Assembly: GCA_013396755.1 (NCBI GenBank)
Contig: VWZF01006901.1
Span: 838,419 to 902,418, forward strand
Length of the DNA: 64,000 bases
Reading direction: 5' to 3'
From: Sclerurus mexicanus
Taxonomy: Eukaryota; Chordata; Aves; Passeriformes; Furnariidae
A program made the translations under genes and the position numbers. This document shows positions 52,250 to 64,000 of this stretch, piece by piece. How positions within the stretch are numbered: the stretch's first letter is position 1; every line of letters begins with the position of its first letter. The notes below the pieces were generated by a model that was not told the DNA's origin, searched no databases, and was given only the letters and a program-made list of their open reading frames with translations.

Positions 52250-52870
52250 ACATCCAGATGGACGAAAGGGATTTTCCTTGAGCCAAGACGAGCCTTTCGG
52301 GAATAGGGCATGTGCCACTGGGGCTGCACAACAGCCCTGTGAAGATGCTGGGCGTGCGACTTCGCTTGGCCTCGGAAAGCAGTGCCAGCAGCAAGTGGCT
52401 GACCTCTGGATTCAGTAAAGGCAGCCAAGTCCAGTGCCCTGCCACCTGGGTTGGGTCCATACCACAGTGATCCTATAGCTCCTAAGCGTGCTGTGCCTGG
52501 CCAGACATGTGCAGCCTGTGCAAGCACCACCAGCCCGGCTGGGGGCAAACACGTCCGGCATGCTCCGTCACTGAGGTGCTTTCGCAAGCTTGGAGGAGAG
52601 ATAATAAATGAATTTGGTTTCCAGGGCAGCCTCTAGGTCACCTGTAATAGGTCACCCTTAACAAACAGCGTTGACACAGAGCTGGAACAGTGGCAAGTGA
52701 ATGAAACTTAGCTCTCTCCTATTTGAGCAATGGAATTTATTCCCAGCTCTGACCTTGTGCAAACTCTGTTGCCATATTTATCACATGGAAAGAATGACCA
52801 CGGTCTCTGCCGGCACCGTGGGCAGGAGGTCTCCTCAGCCAGGTCCTGGACAGGGACGAGTCAAATGGCA
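52250..52870. other. CpG-enriched patch in intergenic DNA
   Basis: CpG dinucleotides are noticeably denser than in the flanks (roughly 20 by eye over 620 bases), with raised GC content. A 161-codon open frame on the minus strand falls here but has no recognisable domain and is expected to lengthen in GC-rich DNA. Could be a weak promoter, an enhancer or a GC-rich repeat remnant. Confidence 0.35.
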
Positions 52871-55800
52871 CAGGGTGGTGCTGAGGGAGGGAGGAGGGGT
52901 GTCCTCTGCTCTCCCACTTCAATCTGGGGATGTTATCACAAAAGGCTGCTGAACCCCAATGGCACATGGGGCACAGAGATGTGCATGATGCTTGGCCTTG
53001 CCGCTCCCCAGAGTTTCCCTTCCCGCTCCCCTGGCTGTCTCTGGGTGCAGGAGGGCACTACCCAAAGCTTTGCCTCCCAAAAGGGGTGAGAAGAGTGGGC
53101 CTGAAGCACCTCCCTCTACAGCGGTGCCATTGCAGTGGAAGGCGGCAGGGTGAGGTGGTTGCAACCTTCCTTTCACCCTCACGCTGGAAATCAGCAGCTG
53201 CGTCTCTGAGGCACAGGTTTGCAATGAGAGGTGCTGTGCTCAGGAGGCCTGGAGGAGGGAAGATTTCTGCATGAAAAAAAATCTTCCCTTTGAGTTCCCT
53301 GTGCTGTCAGGGTCTACTTAGCTACCTGCGCAGAAACTGCACATCCTGGACTCCCTCCTCTCCTGCATGCCTCGCTTTTTTAGGAATGAACTTTACCAGA
53401 AACAGTGACTGACCGCCCTGAGCATACAGGAAGCATCACGCTAAAAAAAGAAAGCGGGTCATGTGAGCAGAGCTAAACTTGCCACAAGGTGTAATTTTTC
53501 TCCATTTCATACTTTAAAGTGCAAATACATCATGGCAAAAAGATACAGAGGATGTACAAGAGAGCAGGGAAAACACTCTTGGGACCCGTCTGCTTTGCAC
53601 TGGTCTGTCCTGAGCCTGGAGAGGCATCTGTGCTAAAGGTTATTTCAAAGTAGCTCCAAGGGAAGGCTTACTCCTACTTAAGGATTTTTGTTAATCAGAC
53701 GTGACGCACCTCAAATCATTCACCTCTTTGGGCTTCATCTGAAATAAGTCCATGTTTTTCCAAGTCGTCGCAAGGGAGGAAGGAAACCTTCTGTTTTGTT
53801 CCAAGTGTGGATTCTGGTAATAGCAGTGAGCCTAAAAGCAGAGCCCAACACATGCAGGCACAGGGCTGCTTGGCAGCTCGCAGGGACCCTGCTGGAGCCA
53901 GACGGCCTCCTGGGAACACCGGGACACGACTTGCTGGGGATGAGGACCGTGGGGAGGGATTCCCCAGCCCAAGCCTGTTTTTTCGCGTGGCTTGTGGCAA
54001 CACTGCAAGAACACGCAAAGAGTGAGAGAGGTTTTTTTAGTGGTTAAGTACTTGCTCATTTGGGCCACATGTCTTTTTCTGGAGAGCTTCAGCAAACCTG
54101 AACCAGTATAATAAAACATCCACCATAAAGAAATCATCCTGTGAAGTAAACTGTAGTGATCCTTCCCTGGGTTTCTCCTCCCCTCACCCACAGTGAGATA
54201 CCAGAATAAAGGAGAGTTCACCATGAAGTATTTGTTTTGATTCCCCTACTCTGAGCCAGAAAGCCTGTAATTATATCAACTTTTCCGATTTGGGGGGCAA
54301 TATGCTTTCTCCTCATTCCACCAGTTACCCTGGTGCTGTAAAGTGCATCTCCTTAGATGTCCTTTTATGCAATGATTTTAAAGCATTTTTCAAGTGGGAG
54401 ATGCCACCAGCATTAGATGAAATACAGAAGAATAACCTTACAAAGGAGGAGAAACAAAGATAAAAATGCCAAACAACATGTTGCTGGCCAGAACAAGATT
54501 CAGCTCCGGCCTCTGGTCCTGCAAACATCTGTAGGTGTATGGTCACTCCGCAGCCTTGGCTTCTCAGGATGTACCCGGCATGAAGCAGCACACGGTGCGG
54601 TGCTGGTGGATCTAATGACTCATCCACAGGCTCGCTAAGCAAAAATCATTATCTGTGATAAGGTTGAATGCAGATTATAGCTTCCTGCTATACCCAATAG
54701 TTACAGAAATGTAAGAGACTACCAAATAATTGCAGCCATGGCAGGGGGAACTTTTGTTGTGTATTATGGCTTGGCGAGTAAGCCTTTCTTTTTTCTGTGG
54801 GTGTTTCAGTCTTGTTCAAAGTGGGGCTGGGTGCTACTGCAAATTGCACTTCCTACCTATCTGCTTGCATCATGGTTGTGTCAAAGCCGCCCAGAGAAAG
54901 TAGAACTGCAGCTGAGATACAGCTGAGCGAGATTAAACTGCTCTTTTTGTTTGCAGTGTTTATCTTTTCCCTTGCCAGTGCACTTCCCCGCATTCCTCTG
55001 GTGCACTTTAGAACAAGTAAGCCTTTTGAAATGATTCTTCCAGCACACAGAGAAACCACCTCGGGCAGTCATCAAAAACCCAGGCTCAATTTAAGTGAGG
55101 CATACTGACAAGAAAGAGCAAAGGTGAAGCTTTTTGCCTTGAAAAAGTGTGAAGCTGACTGTTGCATTCTGCTGCAGAGGAGATCTTATTTAGAAACATA
55201 CACAAATATGGTCATGTAAAATATCATAGAAGACATTCATAATTCTGCTGGCAGCACTTTCTTGCTAATGATGGTTTGAGGCTTAAATTGAACACAAATA
55301 CTATGTGATTATTTATCTACTGCTTCTCTGCCTGTCCATTGGCTTCATAACACTGAGTTCATCACTCCTCTTGGTATTAATTCCTCTCTCCATAATATGG
55401 CCCTTCCACTTACCCCATGCTCTGGCCTTTCAAAATACTTTCATAAGAAGTGCTGTAGGTCTCTCATATTTAAAGATGAATATTGATTGTAGATGTATAA
55501 AAAATACATTGGTACTTAGAGCTGAGCTGGAAAAATATGCTTCTAAGGTATCATTATTTTGCCATGATAGGATGCTGCAGAGACTTACATATGAATGTTT
55601 GATATAGCACAGTGTGACTTCAGAGGTGGAAAATAAGCAATGTGCAAGTGCATCAACACAGGGCACTGAGAAAGCAGCAAATGTTTTCATTCATTGGTCT
55701 GCCTGATGAGTTGACAAATCAGTAAATTCTGTCTTTAAAATAACGTAGAAGAGTTTCAGAGGCTAAAATTTGAAGATGCTAGTCTTTTCCTAGGTAAGAT

Positions 55801-58799
55801 TTTTGTTCTCATTAATTCAACCTTCTTAGTTTCCTTTAGTGAAAAAGTTTCCAGTTTGATGATGACAATGCCCAGACTGAGTGCCAGGCCCAGGAGGCAG
55901 GTGACAGTGGTGGAAAACCAGCTAGTTATGGTAGGAACTGCCATCAGTGGTACCTGGGACACAAAAGCCCTATGAGGAAATGATCTCTTCGTGTGCTGAA
56001 CCTGTTTGGAAGTGTATGGAAAATAAACAGCTTTGGTCATACCAGGTTTAGTTGGGCGTGCTTTCCCTTTCAACAGCTATTCAAATGCCAATCTATTTTT
56101 AACATTCTAAATATTTTTACAGCACAGTTTTGGCGTGCATTTTCCTACTGTAATTTGGAAGGACTAAGTTAAGGTTTTGCTTTTGGTTTTTAAAATGAAA
56201 CTAGAGGTATAACGCAATACCCCCTTCGGCCAAGAATGTGCCAATAAATGTGATTTGACTTATAGTGGGATAGAGAGTGAATATAAGTTAGAATCTAGCA
56301 CCTGAAATACAGTGAGCAACACCTTCTGTTAGTGTAAACGAGCAAACCTGTGGTGTCAGTGGAGCCTGACTGATCTATACCTGTGAGAGTCTGGCCCGTT
56401 GCCTGTGCAACTCATATTGGCTGTGGCTGGCAGGTCCCAAAACAGCCTCATTTTCTGCTTCTGGATAGAAACTTTCCCCTGGTTGCCCTGGATATGTCTT
56501 GCAGAACCAGAGCTAAGCCATCAGGGGAGTGCTTTCCTCTTCTACCTGACCCTGTTCCTAGCAGGTCACATTGGCTTGAAAAATCACTTGTCTCTGCAGG
56601 GATGTGTAGGACCAGACCCTTGCTTTGGCTCCCTGCAGTTAACTCTGCTCTGTTTAGTGAGCCAGGCCTCAATGCTGAAACATCCACTGGTGCCAAAGGT
56701 CCTTGGAAGACAAACTGCTGCTTTCAAACATTGCTGCAGAGCCTGCCTGTAAGCTCAGGGAGTGAAGGCTCCCTCCAGGATTCAGGCACTCCTGAAGACG
56801 AGTGGGAAGGTGGGAACTAAAAGCTCCAATTTCTGATTCCGTCACATCCTGCCTACGTTGCAGTGGCTGATGCTCCCCTACTTTGTTCAAGGGTAATGCT
56901 TCCATTTTGTTGTTTTATTTTTCAGCAGGGTATAACATGAAGCAGAGATGATTTGGGCTGTGAGCTGTCAGTGAGCTGTCCCTCAGCCATGATGGGTATG
57001 TTGTGCCTTGCTCCCTGCCCGTTGATATTGCAGGAGCAAACAGGATGGTTTATTGGGATTGTATCACTGCAACACCCAACCCAGAACAGGAGACTCTGTT
57101 CTGGTGTTGATGAGTTCAATGAACCACAATGATTTGATGGTAACTCTTTCACCTGGTCAATATGAGATTGAATTAATGTTGCTGTGGGAGTGGGGTTCAC
57201 AACACCCACGTGTGGCTGAGCAGTGGAAAAACTGTCACATATCAGAGCAGAAAGGGGCTTTTCTACCAAGGATAAAGCATCAGCAGGGTTATAGTGCATT
57301 TGGTAAATAGACAGAGAAGTTGAAGCAAAGCTAAAATACTGCTATATAGCCAGAGGTGTTAAGGAAACCAGTGTGCTACAGCTTTGTATAATTAAATAGA
57401 TGCCCTGTTTCGACCCAGAGGTGGTTAATCTTTGGCTGCAGATGAGCCACTTTGTTTATAACAGGCAGAGGCAGCCTGCAAGGGGCTTCAGTGAGATGCA
57501 GAAACCCTATTGTCAGCAGGAATAATACTTGATTACTAAGAGCTGAAGTCCTTGCCAGGAAGAACACATCTTCACATTTACGCCCTTATGATCAGAAGGA
57601 TAATCTATCGATAATCCCTTTATTTTTGGGGGGAAGAAGGACTGGAAAAGCTGTTTGTGAGCAGCTGGGACTGCATTTTGTTGGGCACTGGTGGTGAAAG
57701 GATGTATTATCACAGTCCTGAGCACTTAATCATTGAGTGGAGTACACAAAAATAGCTAGGAAAGTTGCAGGCTGCACTGAATGGGTTGAAAGGTTGTGGG
57801 AACAAGTTCTGGCACACCCTCGTGCTGTGACGAGACACCTGATGAGGGGAAAAGGGAGGGCACGTTTCAGTGGGTCTGAGCAAAGGGGAATATACTCTTG
57901 TTTCCATATAAACCCTCTTCTCTATTTCACTAAGTATCATTTTGCTTCCTGAAGCAGAAATAATTTCCATTAGTCATTCAGGGTAACACATTTCTAATCC
58001 ATATAATGTGGAAACATCTCAGCAGCAAATCTATGGTCCTGTTCAAATGCTGGGAAAAAGATTTAGCATATTACACAATGAAGTATTTGTAAACACAGAT
58101 GACTTGAGTTTAAGAGGAACTTTGGTCAGATGGAAAATAAACCAATACAGAATTACAACAGCACAACAAATGAGCCAAGCAGGGGACCTGCCTGTGGCTC
58201 TTAATAAACAACCACCATTGCAAGAAAAACCCAAGGCCCATTGTTGGAGTATGTAGGAGAGCAGGTACACCAAGGAAATTAGGATAAAGAGACACTTGGT
58301 TGGCTACCTGTGATATATATTAAGAAACAGCCCATAAAACCCAGTCATTGTGCCACAGTTAATATCAAGTTAGCTGCCTTGCTGCCAGCCCAGCCAAGGC
58401 ATGAATACTAATGCTGCCCTCAGCTGCCATAGAAATTGTCTCTTTGCATAAACGGAACGAAGACCTTTTGTCCTTAGCTCGCTTGTGCCAGGACTAAGGA
58501 GCTCCAGCTGCATCTGCAATCAGACAGGCTCTGCTTAACAGCGTTGAACTCCCAGCATTATATTTAAAACTCACTCTTCTCTACCTCCCAGGGAGAAAAT
58601 GAAAAAGAAGGCTGCACGCATGCCCTTTGGTAGGGGTGGCCCAAAGCGGTGTCCCTGCTGGGTGCACAGAGCAAGCAGATAAAAGCACAGCCAGAACACG
58701 CTCTTTGGAGCATTTCAGCTGTGTGAGCACAGTAGGGGACCCACAGGGCCTCCCGGAGGGGCTGGGGAGCCGTGATGGAAAGAGATGATGGTGGGAGGC
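52871..58799. other. Intergenic, mixed composition, no gene recognised
   Basis: Begins GC-richer (to about 54.0 kb, see the CpG patch there) and then returns to background. A 145-codon + strand frame at 56383-56820 and a 125-codon minus frame at 56922-57299 have no recognisable domain. No splice-consistent gene could be built. Confidence 0.55.
53870..53990. other. Small CpG-enriched patch
   Basis: Several CpGs (CTCGCAG, GACGGC, CACCGGGACACGAC, TTCGCGTGG) within about 120 bases, surrounded by ordinary sequence. No gene signal was recognised. Confidence 0.3.
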
Positions 58800-58940
58800 T
58801 GCACGGGCGATGCAGGGCTGTGCTCAGAGCAGCGGAGGTGCAGGGATGCAGGCACAGCCTGAGAGACCCACTGGGGCCGGGAATACGGCAACTGCGGGAC
58901 ACGCACCGCGGGCTGCACGCAGTGGGAGAGCGGAGCAACA
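58800..58940. other. Small CpG-rich patch
   Basis: Eleven CpGs occur in about 140 bases, dense for this otherwise CpG-poor region; further single CpGs continue to the left as far as 58.64 kb. A 183-codon minus-strand frame overlaps it, but its Cys/Ser/Pro-rich translation matches nothing I know. A minor CpG island or unannotated noncoding-RNA promoter is possible. Confidence 0.35.
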
Positions 58941-61900
58941 GTTCTGTACTAATCCCTAAGCCAGCGGATGTCTCTCTCACTCGACAGAAAGGTGAGGAGG
59001 GCTGGGCCACCAGGAAGCAGGTGCAGCAGCAGCACTGGCTCCAGCCTTGGATGGGCAGGAGCACGTCAGCAGCCAAACCACAGGTCGTGTAACCCACCAC
59101 CATAGTTCTTCTCAATGTCGCACTTTCTACCTGATATGGCTAGGGGTGCTGAGACAAGAGAGGTAAGAAATTAATTTTCATGGAGAAGACTATTCCTGCT
59201 GCCTTCACACTTGTGAGTGTCCCTGGTTTTATGTTATACCACTCCCTCAGCAGTCTCACATCACTTTTTTGAAGATTCACCTATGTAGTGGAGTTACTGT
59301 AGAGCTGCTATTTCAGAATAGCTGTTTTTGAACATCTTAATGCAAAAACAGACTTATTCTGAAACAAGAAAACCTTATTCTGGTTAATCTTAATACTCTG
59401 TCAAAACTGACTTCTTTCCAGAAGCAGATTAAGTTAAACCAGAACATGTGGAAGATGAGCGTTCACAACGAGAAAGGTCAGTAACAGCCTTCAAACTCAC
59501 ACCCTCTCTGAATCAGAGTGAATTGGCAAGCATGGACAACTGTCCCATTACACAGAGGAGAGAAAAAACAAGAGTTTATGGATGTGAGTCTGACACGAAG
59601 GTGCAGCATGGGCCTCCCAGGCCCTACACTTTTTTGTAAGTACATAACAACCGAAGATTAATTTCTCCTGTCAATTGAGTAACTTATGCAATATACTTTG
59701 TTCTTTTGTACTTGTGATTGCTTTTCCCCTACTAATGTGTGCAAACATCAGCTTTCTCTTTATCACTCCCATTCTGCATCTTTAAACAATTCTATGTGTA
59801 CAAACAGCTAATTCCTTATAACGCTTCCAATTTTCACATAATCCATTTGCTGTCAACTACCTGCAGCAAATCAGAGCCTATTCAATCAAACAAGTGCTCA
59901 TTGCATTTATGTCAGTCACATGTTGTTTTTAGGAATCCAACAGATCTCTTGATCTCACAGTATACAAACTGTCACTTCCTCCATCAGTGAATCCATGAAA
60001 ATCAGCAGAACCAAAATAACAGTGACACTGAATAATTCAGTAATACACCCTGACAATATCTGCTAAACTTCTGTCGTCACAGCCTACCTTGCTGTTGCTA
60101 GAGCGCACAGTGACACTGGCTTTACAGTCCCATACACTATTATTAGTCTGTTTTTTGGATACTTAACACCTTTTGCAAGAACAGGAATAGAACAATAAAA
60201 CTGATGTTTTTATCATAACAGTGTTACAACTAGAGGGATAAAACCCCAACCAAACAAGAGTATACTGGCATTTTGTCACAGTTAATGTAAGAATGATCAG
60301 CTCTTCTAGATCAGCCTTGTCTTTGCTGTTTGGATTTGTGTGCATCTTCTCTGCCACACTCACAACACAGCGTGAGAGCACACTTCTGAGGCAATCACAG
60401 AGTTACGTAATTTGTAACCCAAATGAAAATATCCAGGCATGGTACAGGAGTGGGTGGTTGAAGGTACTTTGCTGAACGATTCAGCCATTCCTTGGACAAG
60501 AGGGGAGAAGTAAACAACAAAGGTGAGTCCTTGAGGTGAAAGCAAAGACACAGAGCAGCCTTGTGTTAGTATTAAGTGGAGCTACTATTATGGCAGCTTT
60601 ACATGAAGGAAAGAAGCACTTCCTTAGCTGTTTTACTCAAGCTTGAAAATAGTTTGAGTTTTCTATTTAGGATCTCCTTAGCTTGTGAAAGAGGATAACA
60701 AGAGGCAGTTGTCTCATGTTTTGACTTTATAAATTGGATCTAATGTAGTATAAATATCTTTAACCCAGAACAAAAAGTGAGTAATCTGAGCTAACAGGTA
60801 AAAGGCAAAGCTGGACAAGTTCAAAAAGTCAGTTTTTTCACAGTATCTCAACTCTAGAATAATAAATGTACGACTGTAATGTACCTGTAATCATGCAAAG
60901 CCTTTAAATCAAGACTGAATAACTTCAAAAATCAGAACTGCTGTACCTTAAGCAGAATTAAAGATACTATATTGAAAAACTGAGACAGGGTATTCAGACT
61001 ACAAAATGCTTTCTGATATTTGAGTCCTTGTCTAGTTGCACAAGGCTGGAATAATGGGTCTCCCTGTTGTGATCCAGCTGTACTTCTAGTCCCTAGAATT
61101 TTTCCATACTGCACAAATTAAGATGGAAAGTTAGTTATTCCAGGTAGAAAAATACAGAATCCAGGTTGACGCTTGAAAATGAAAGGTTATCTTTGATTAT
61201 AGTATTGCTTTTTCCTTTCTGGGTTCACACTGTGCTCATATCAACTGTGCACTATTCTATAAAAAAATTGATGTGAAATGTTTTCTAAGTTATTTTACAA
61301 GACATTATGTATGGTTTCTCATGTTTTCTTTCTCTTCATCCTCCTTTATCCATTGTGTTTGGCATTTTGTGCAGAGCAGATGGAGAGCACTTTGTTATGG
61401 GCAAAGATGTTCTTTGAAGGACAACACACTGACACTATATAGTAGCAAGATGTATTTTCTTTATTGTAGACTGGGCCATACAGGAAAAAATGCAAACTTT
61501 TAGGTTCTGTTTTTCTGTGTAGAAAGACAGAGGATGAAAATTTCCACTCACTTGGAAAACTGCTTACATCAGCTTCAGGAGGGAAAGAAAGAAATTTGAT
61601 TGTAATGGACCTGAAAATGAACACTACTTCCCATTTACTGCCAAAAAAGTATTGGTGACGAAAAACTCTTACTATTTGACCTTGAGGAACCTCTTTATAT
61701 GCCACATACAGATAATAACTAGAACATTTTCCAATGCCACAGTAGTGTGTTTTTGTGTAACCTTGGTAGTCAGTTTACAAGGTGGTGTGGACATCAAAGG
61801 TAAGATGGACCATACTGGAGATTTCAGCCAGGAGCAGTGGCTGCAGTCACAGTGGTGCCAAAGGAAGACTTAAGCACTTCCTGACCAACAAGAAGTGACC

Positions 61901-64000
61901 AATTCTACACATAAATAGTCTGACAGAACAGCCTCCTTGGTGGCAAAGTTGTCCCCACACCCTCACTTCTGTACCCTCAATGGTTTCACCACAACCAGCT
62001 GCTGAGTCAGGGAATTGAAGCAATTACATTTAATGGAGTTTTTTTGTGGTTAGCTTCCCCAAAGGTCTCTTAAGTCAGTGCTGTTACCAGAAGAAATGCT
62101 TACCAAGGCTTGCTGACCATGCATGTAGAGATCCTGAGAGTGCCTCTTCAGAGCTGCCAAGCCATGTTAGCTCCAGCCACTGCCAAGCTGCTGTTGAACC
62201 AGACTGGCTGACTGCTCAGAGCTGAGCAGGGGGAGGCACGACTTCCAACAAAGCAGTAGTAACGACTAATGGAAATAGCACCATCATAAACTGGTGTGCT
62301 CAGTCCCAAATCCCACTTGGATGTTAGAGGGTAAACACTGAGGACAGAGACAAGGCAACAGGGAGCACTATCCTCTGCATGCAAAACCCTACAAGATACA
62401 TAAGGTGGGATTTACATACAGGCACAGGATTTGAGAATACCTTTAAAGGCTTAATTTGATTATAAAAAATGGAGGTCAGAGTTTCTATAGATCCTTTAGA
62501 AGGAAAGAGAAATTAAGAGGTATAGCTTGCTGACTCAAAACAAGAGCTCATCGTAAATGCTTAGTTAATCAAGCTTCTCAGGTAAAGACAGCACTGGTTA
62601 CACCTTGAACCACTTGACATACGATTTGTATCAGCACTTTTTCTGTGCTTTTGTGATTTTGATTTTATCACAGTAAGGTCAATGCAGCTGGACACAGAAA
62701 AACATGTTTCAGTTCTCCTAGACTCTGAATCAGGTTGACATCAGCCTAAGAGATAAAAAAATAAATGCCTGGTAGTCCATAAAACACGTTGTTCCACTAA
62801 ACAGGTACTATTTGAAAGGAGAAAATCTCACATCTCCACAGAATATTATTCACACAAATGTAATTCCTTAGTGTAAATCATCTCCAGATAGCTATTTACA
62901 AGATATAGGACATAATGGTTTGGCTGCAGAACATTTCTGGGGGAGGAAAACATTATGAAAGAGTGGAGAAACATGAAATCCTATTGTTGAAGTGTCTGAT
63001 GACTCTTGTGTACCTCAGTAGGGTTCACACCTCCTTATTCTGTAATCTGTTGTTTACAAACTGCATGGAAGAATCCTGCATGAAAAACTGGCTGTAGGCA
63101 AAAGAGGTTATACCTTACACAGTTGCTCTAATAATTAAAATTAAGACAGAATTGAATATCAGTCCTACTTATTTTAGGTTATGTTGCTATTCTTCCATCT
63201 ACTTTAACATCCAGAAGTAGTTTAAAGTTAAACTAGTGGATTATTTTATATTCCTGTTTTGCCTAAGATAGTAGATATATTCAGATAATCACTTTTTAAA
63301 AATTCAGGGTTTTTTTACAAGGACTATAAAAATTGTCTGAAGCACTACATTACCTTTCACAAGATGATGGCCTGTAATTCAGTAAACAAGAGAAAGTTGT
63401 TCTGGCCCCTATGTGTACCTGAGTGCTTCTGCTAAAAGATGCTACTTGATATTAACTACATTTTTAAAAAAAGCTCACTACACATTTATTTTTGCTTTGT
63501 AGCTGTAACAGACCTTTCACAAAAGGCATTTTCTCTCAAGTAATTTATTTCCTTGCAAAATACAATCTACCACATAAAATACAAACGAGCATGTTTCTTT
63601 CTAATCATTTTCAGCTATTCAATATTACTGTAAAGTAGGCGTGAAAATTTTAAATGGAAAACCTAAGTTAGTTGGATCCATTCCCTTGAAATACCTCAAT
63701 TCTTCTGCAGTATTTTCTCGTTTTGAAGTTCATAGGAAATATTACGCCAGAAGACAGAGTAAATGTTGCAACCTAAGGATCTTCTACTAGCTCCCCCTGG
63801 GGAAAGCATGGCTGAGGAGTTTGTGTCATTAGCCAGCAGGACAGTGATCTCATTTCAGTGACCTTGTTTGATCAGCATCAGGGATGACTTACAATGGCAA
63901 AGCATTTAATATTAATATGTAAACTCTCTCACGTGCTTTCTAAAATGTCAATTGCCCCTCCCCCAATTTACAAAGCATTATTTTGTATCTACTGTATTAT
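58941..64000. other. Intergenic, no gene recognised
   Basis: About 5 kb of AT-rich sequence to the right edge. No repeat family, exon or RNA gene was recognised. By remembered vertebrate gene order, DTL would lie further to the right if synteny is kept. Confidence 0.55.

Noticed and set aside
52102..52587. 161-codon minus-strand open frame
   Set aside because: No recognisable domain; lies in locally GC-rich DNA where long chance frames are expected.
56383..57299. 145-codon + strand frame and 125-codon minus frame
   Set aside because: Translations look random and match no known domain; no splice sites linking them to a gene.
58564..59115. 183-codon minus-strand open frame
   Set aside because: Low-complexity Cys/Ser/Pro-rich translation in a CpG-rich patch, no domain or homologue recognised, no splice or promoter context. 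Chance is sufficient.
25000..64000. Exons of DTL or another neighbour of PPP2R5A
   Set aside because: I looked for recognisable conserved protein segments in the available translations and saw none; the neighbour is probably outside the window.
1..64000. CRISPR arrays, operons, phage or bacterial mobile systems
   Set aside because: No spaced direct repeats, no dense coding and no ribosome-binding-site-led genes; the DNA is vertebrate with introns and CR1 repeats.

Overview
This window is a piece of a bird nuclear chromosome. Two things identify it: a 3' fragment of a CR1 retrotransposon, the dominant interspersed repeat of bird genomes, and spliced exons of a vertebrate gene, PPP2R5A. The species cannot be named from the sequence. 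No bacterial, phage, CRISPR or operon-like organisation is present. The sequence is AT-rich with sparse repeats, apart from one strong CpG island near the middle.

Left part, 1 to about 24.3 kb: the 5' half of PPP2R5A on the minus strand. It encodes the B56-alpha (B') regulatory subunit of protein phosphatase 2A. Three coding exons are visible with proper splice sites and compatible phases: exon 1 at 24107-24257, exon 2 at 6566-6762 and exon 3 at 1826-1927. Together they give the first 150 codons, with the last ones leading into the helical-repeat domain. Introns 1 (17.3 kb) and 2 (4.6 kb) are complete; intron 3 and all later exons run off the left edge. The promoter lies in a CpG island at about 23.6-25.0 kb. 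This island contains an assembly gap (24292-24408), a G-rich tract, a GC box and a tandemly duplicated 51-base unit with two CCAAT boxes.

Right part, about 25 to 64 kb: apparently intergenic DNA upstream of PPP2R5A. I recognise no gene there. It holds a CR1 fragment, a smaller decayed CR1 fragment, a TA/CA microsatellite, some homopolymer tracts, a few CpG-rich patches around 52-54 and 58.8 kb, and one unexplained 84-codon open stretch on the minus strand at 43.8-44.0 kb. In other vertebrates DTL lies upstream of PPP2R5A, and if synteny holds it would lie beyond the right edge.

Sampled base counts show strong C-over-G excess on the + strand across the PPP2R5A introns and none across the right part. 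This agrees with one minus-strand transcription unit ending at the CpG island and ordinary intergenic DNA beyond. I did not find a novel biological system; the findings listed are modest leads.
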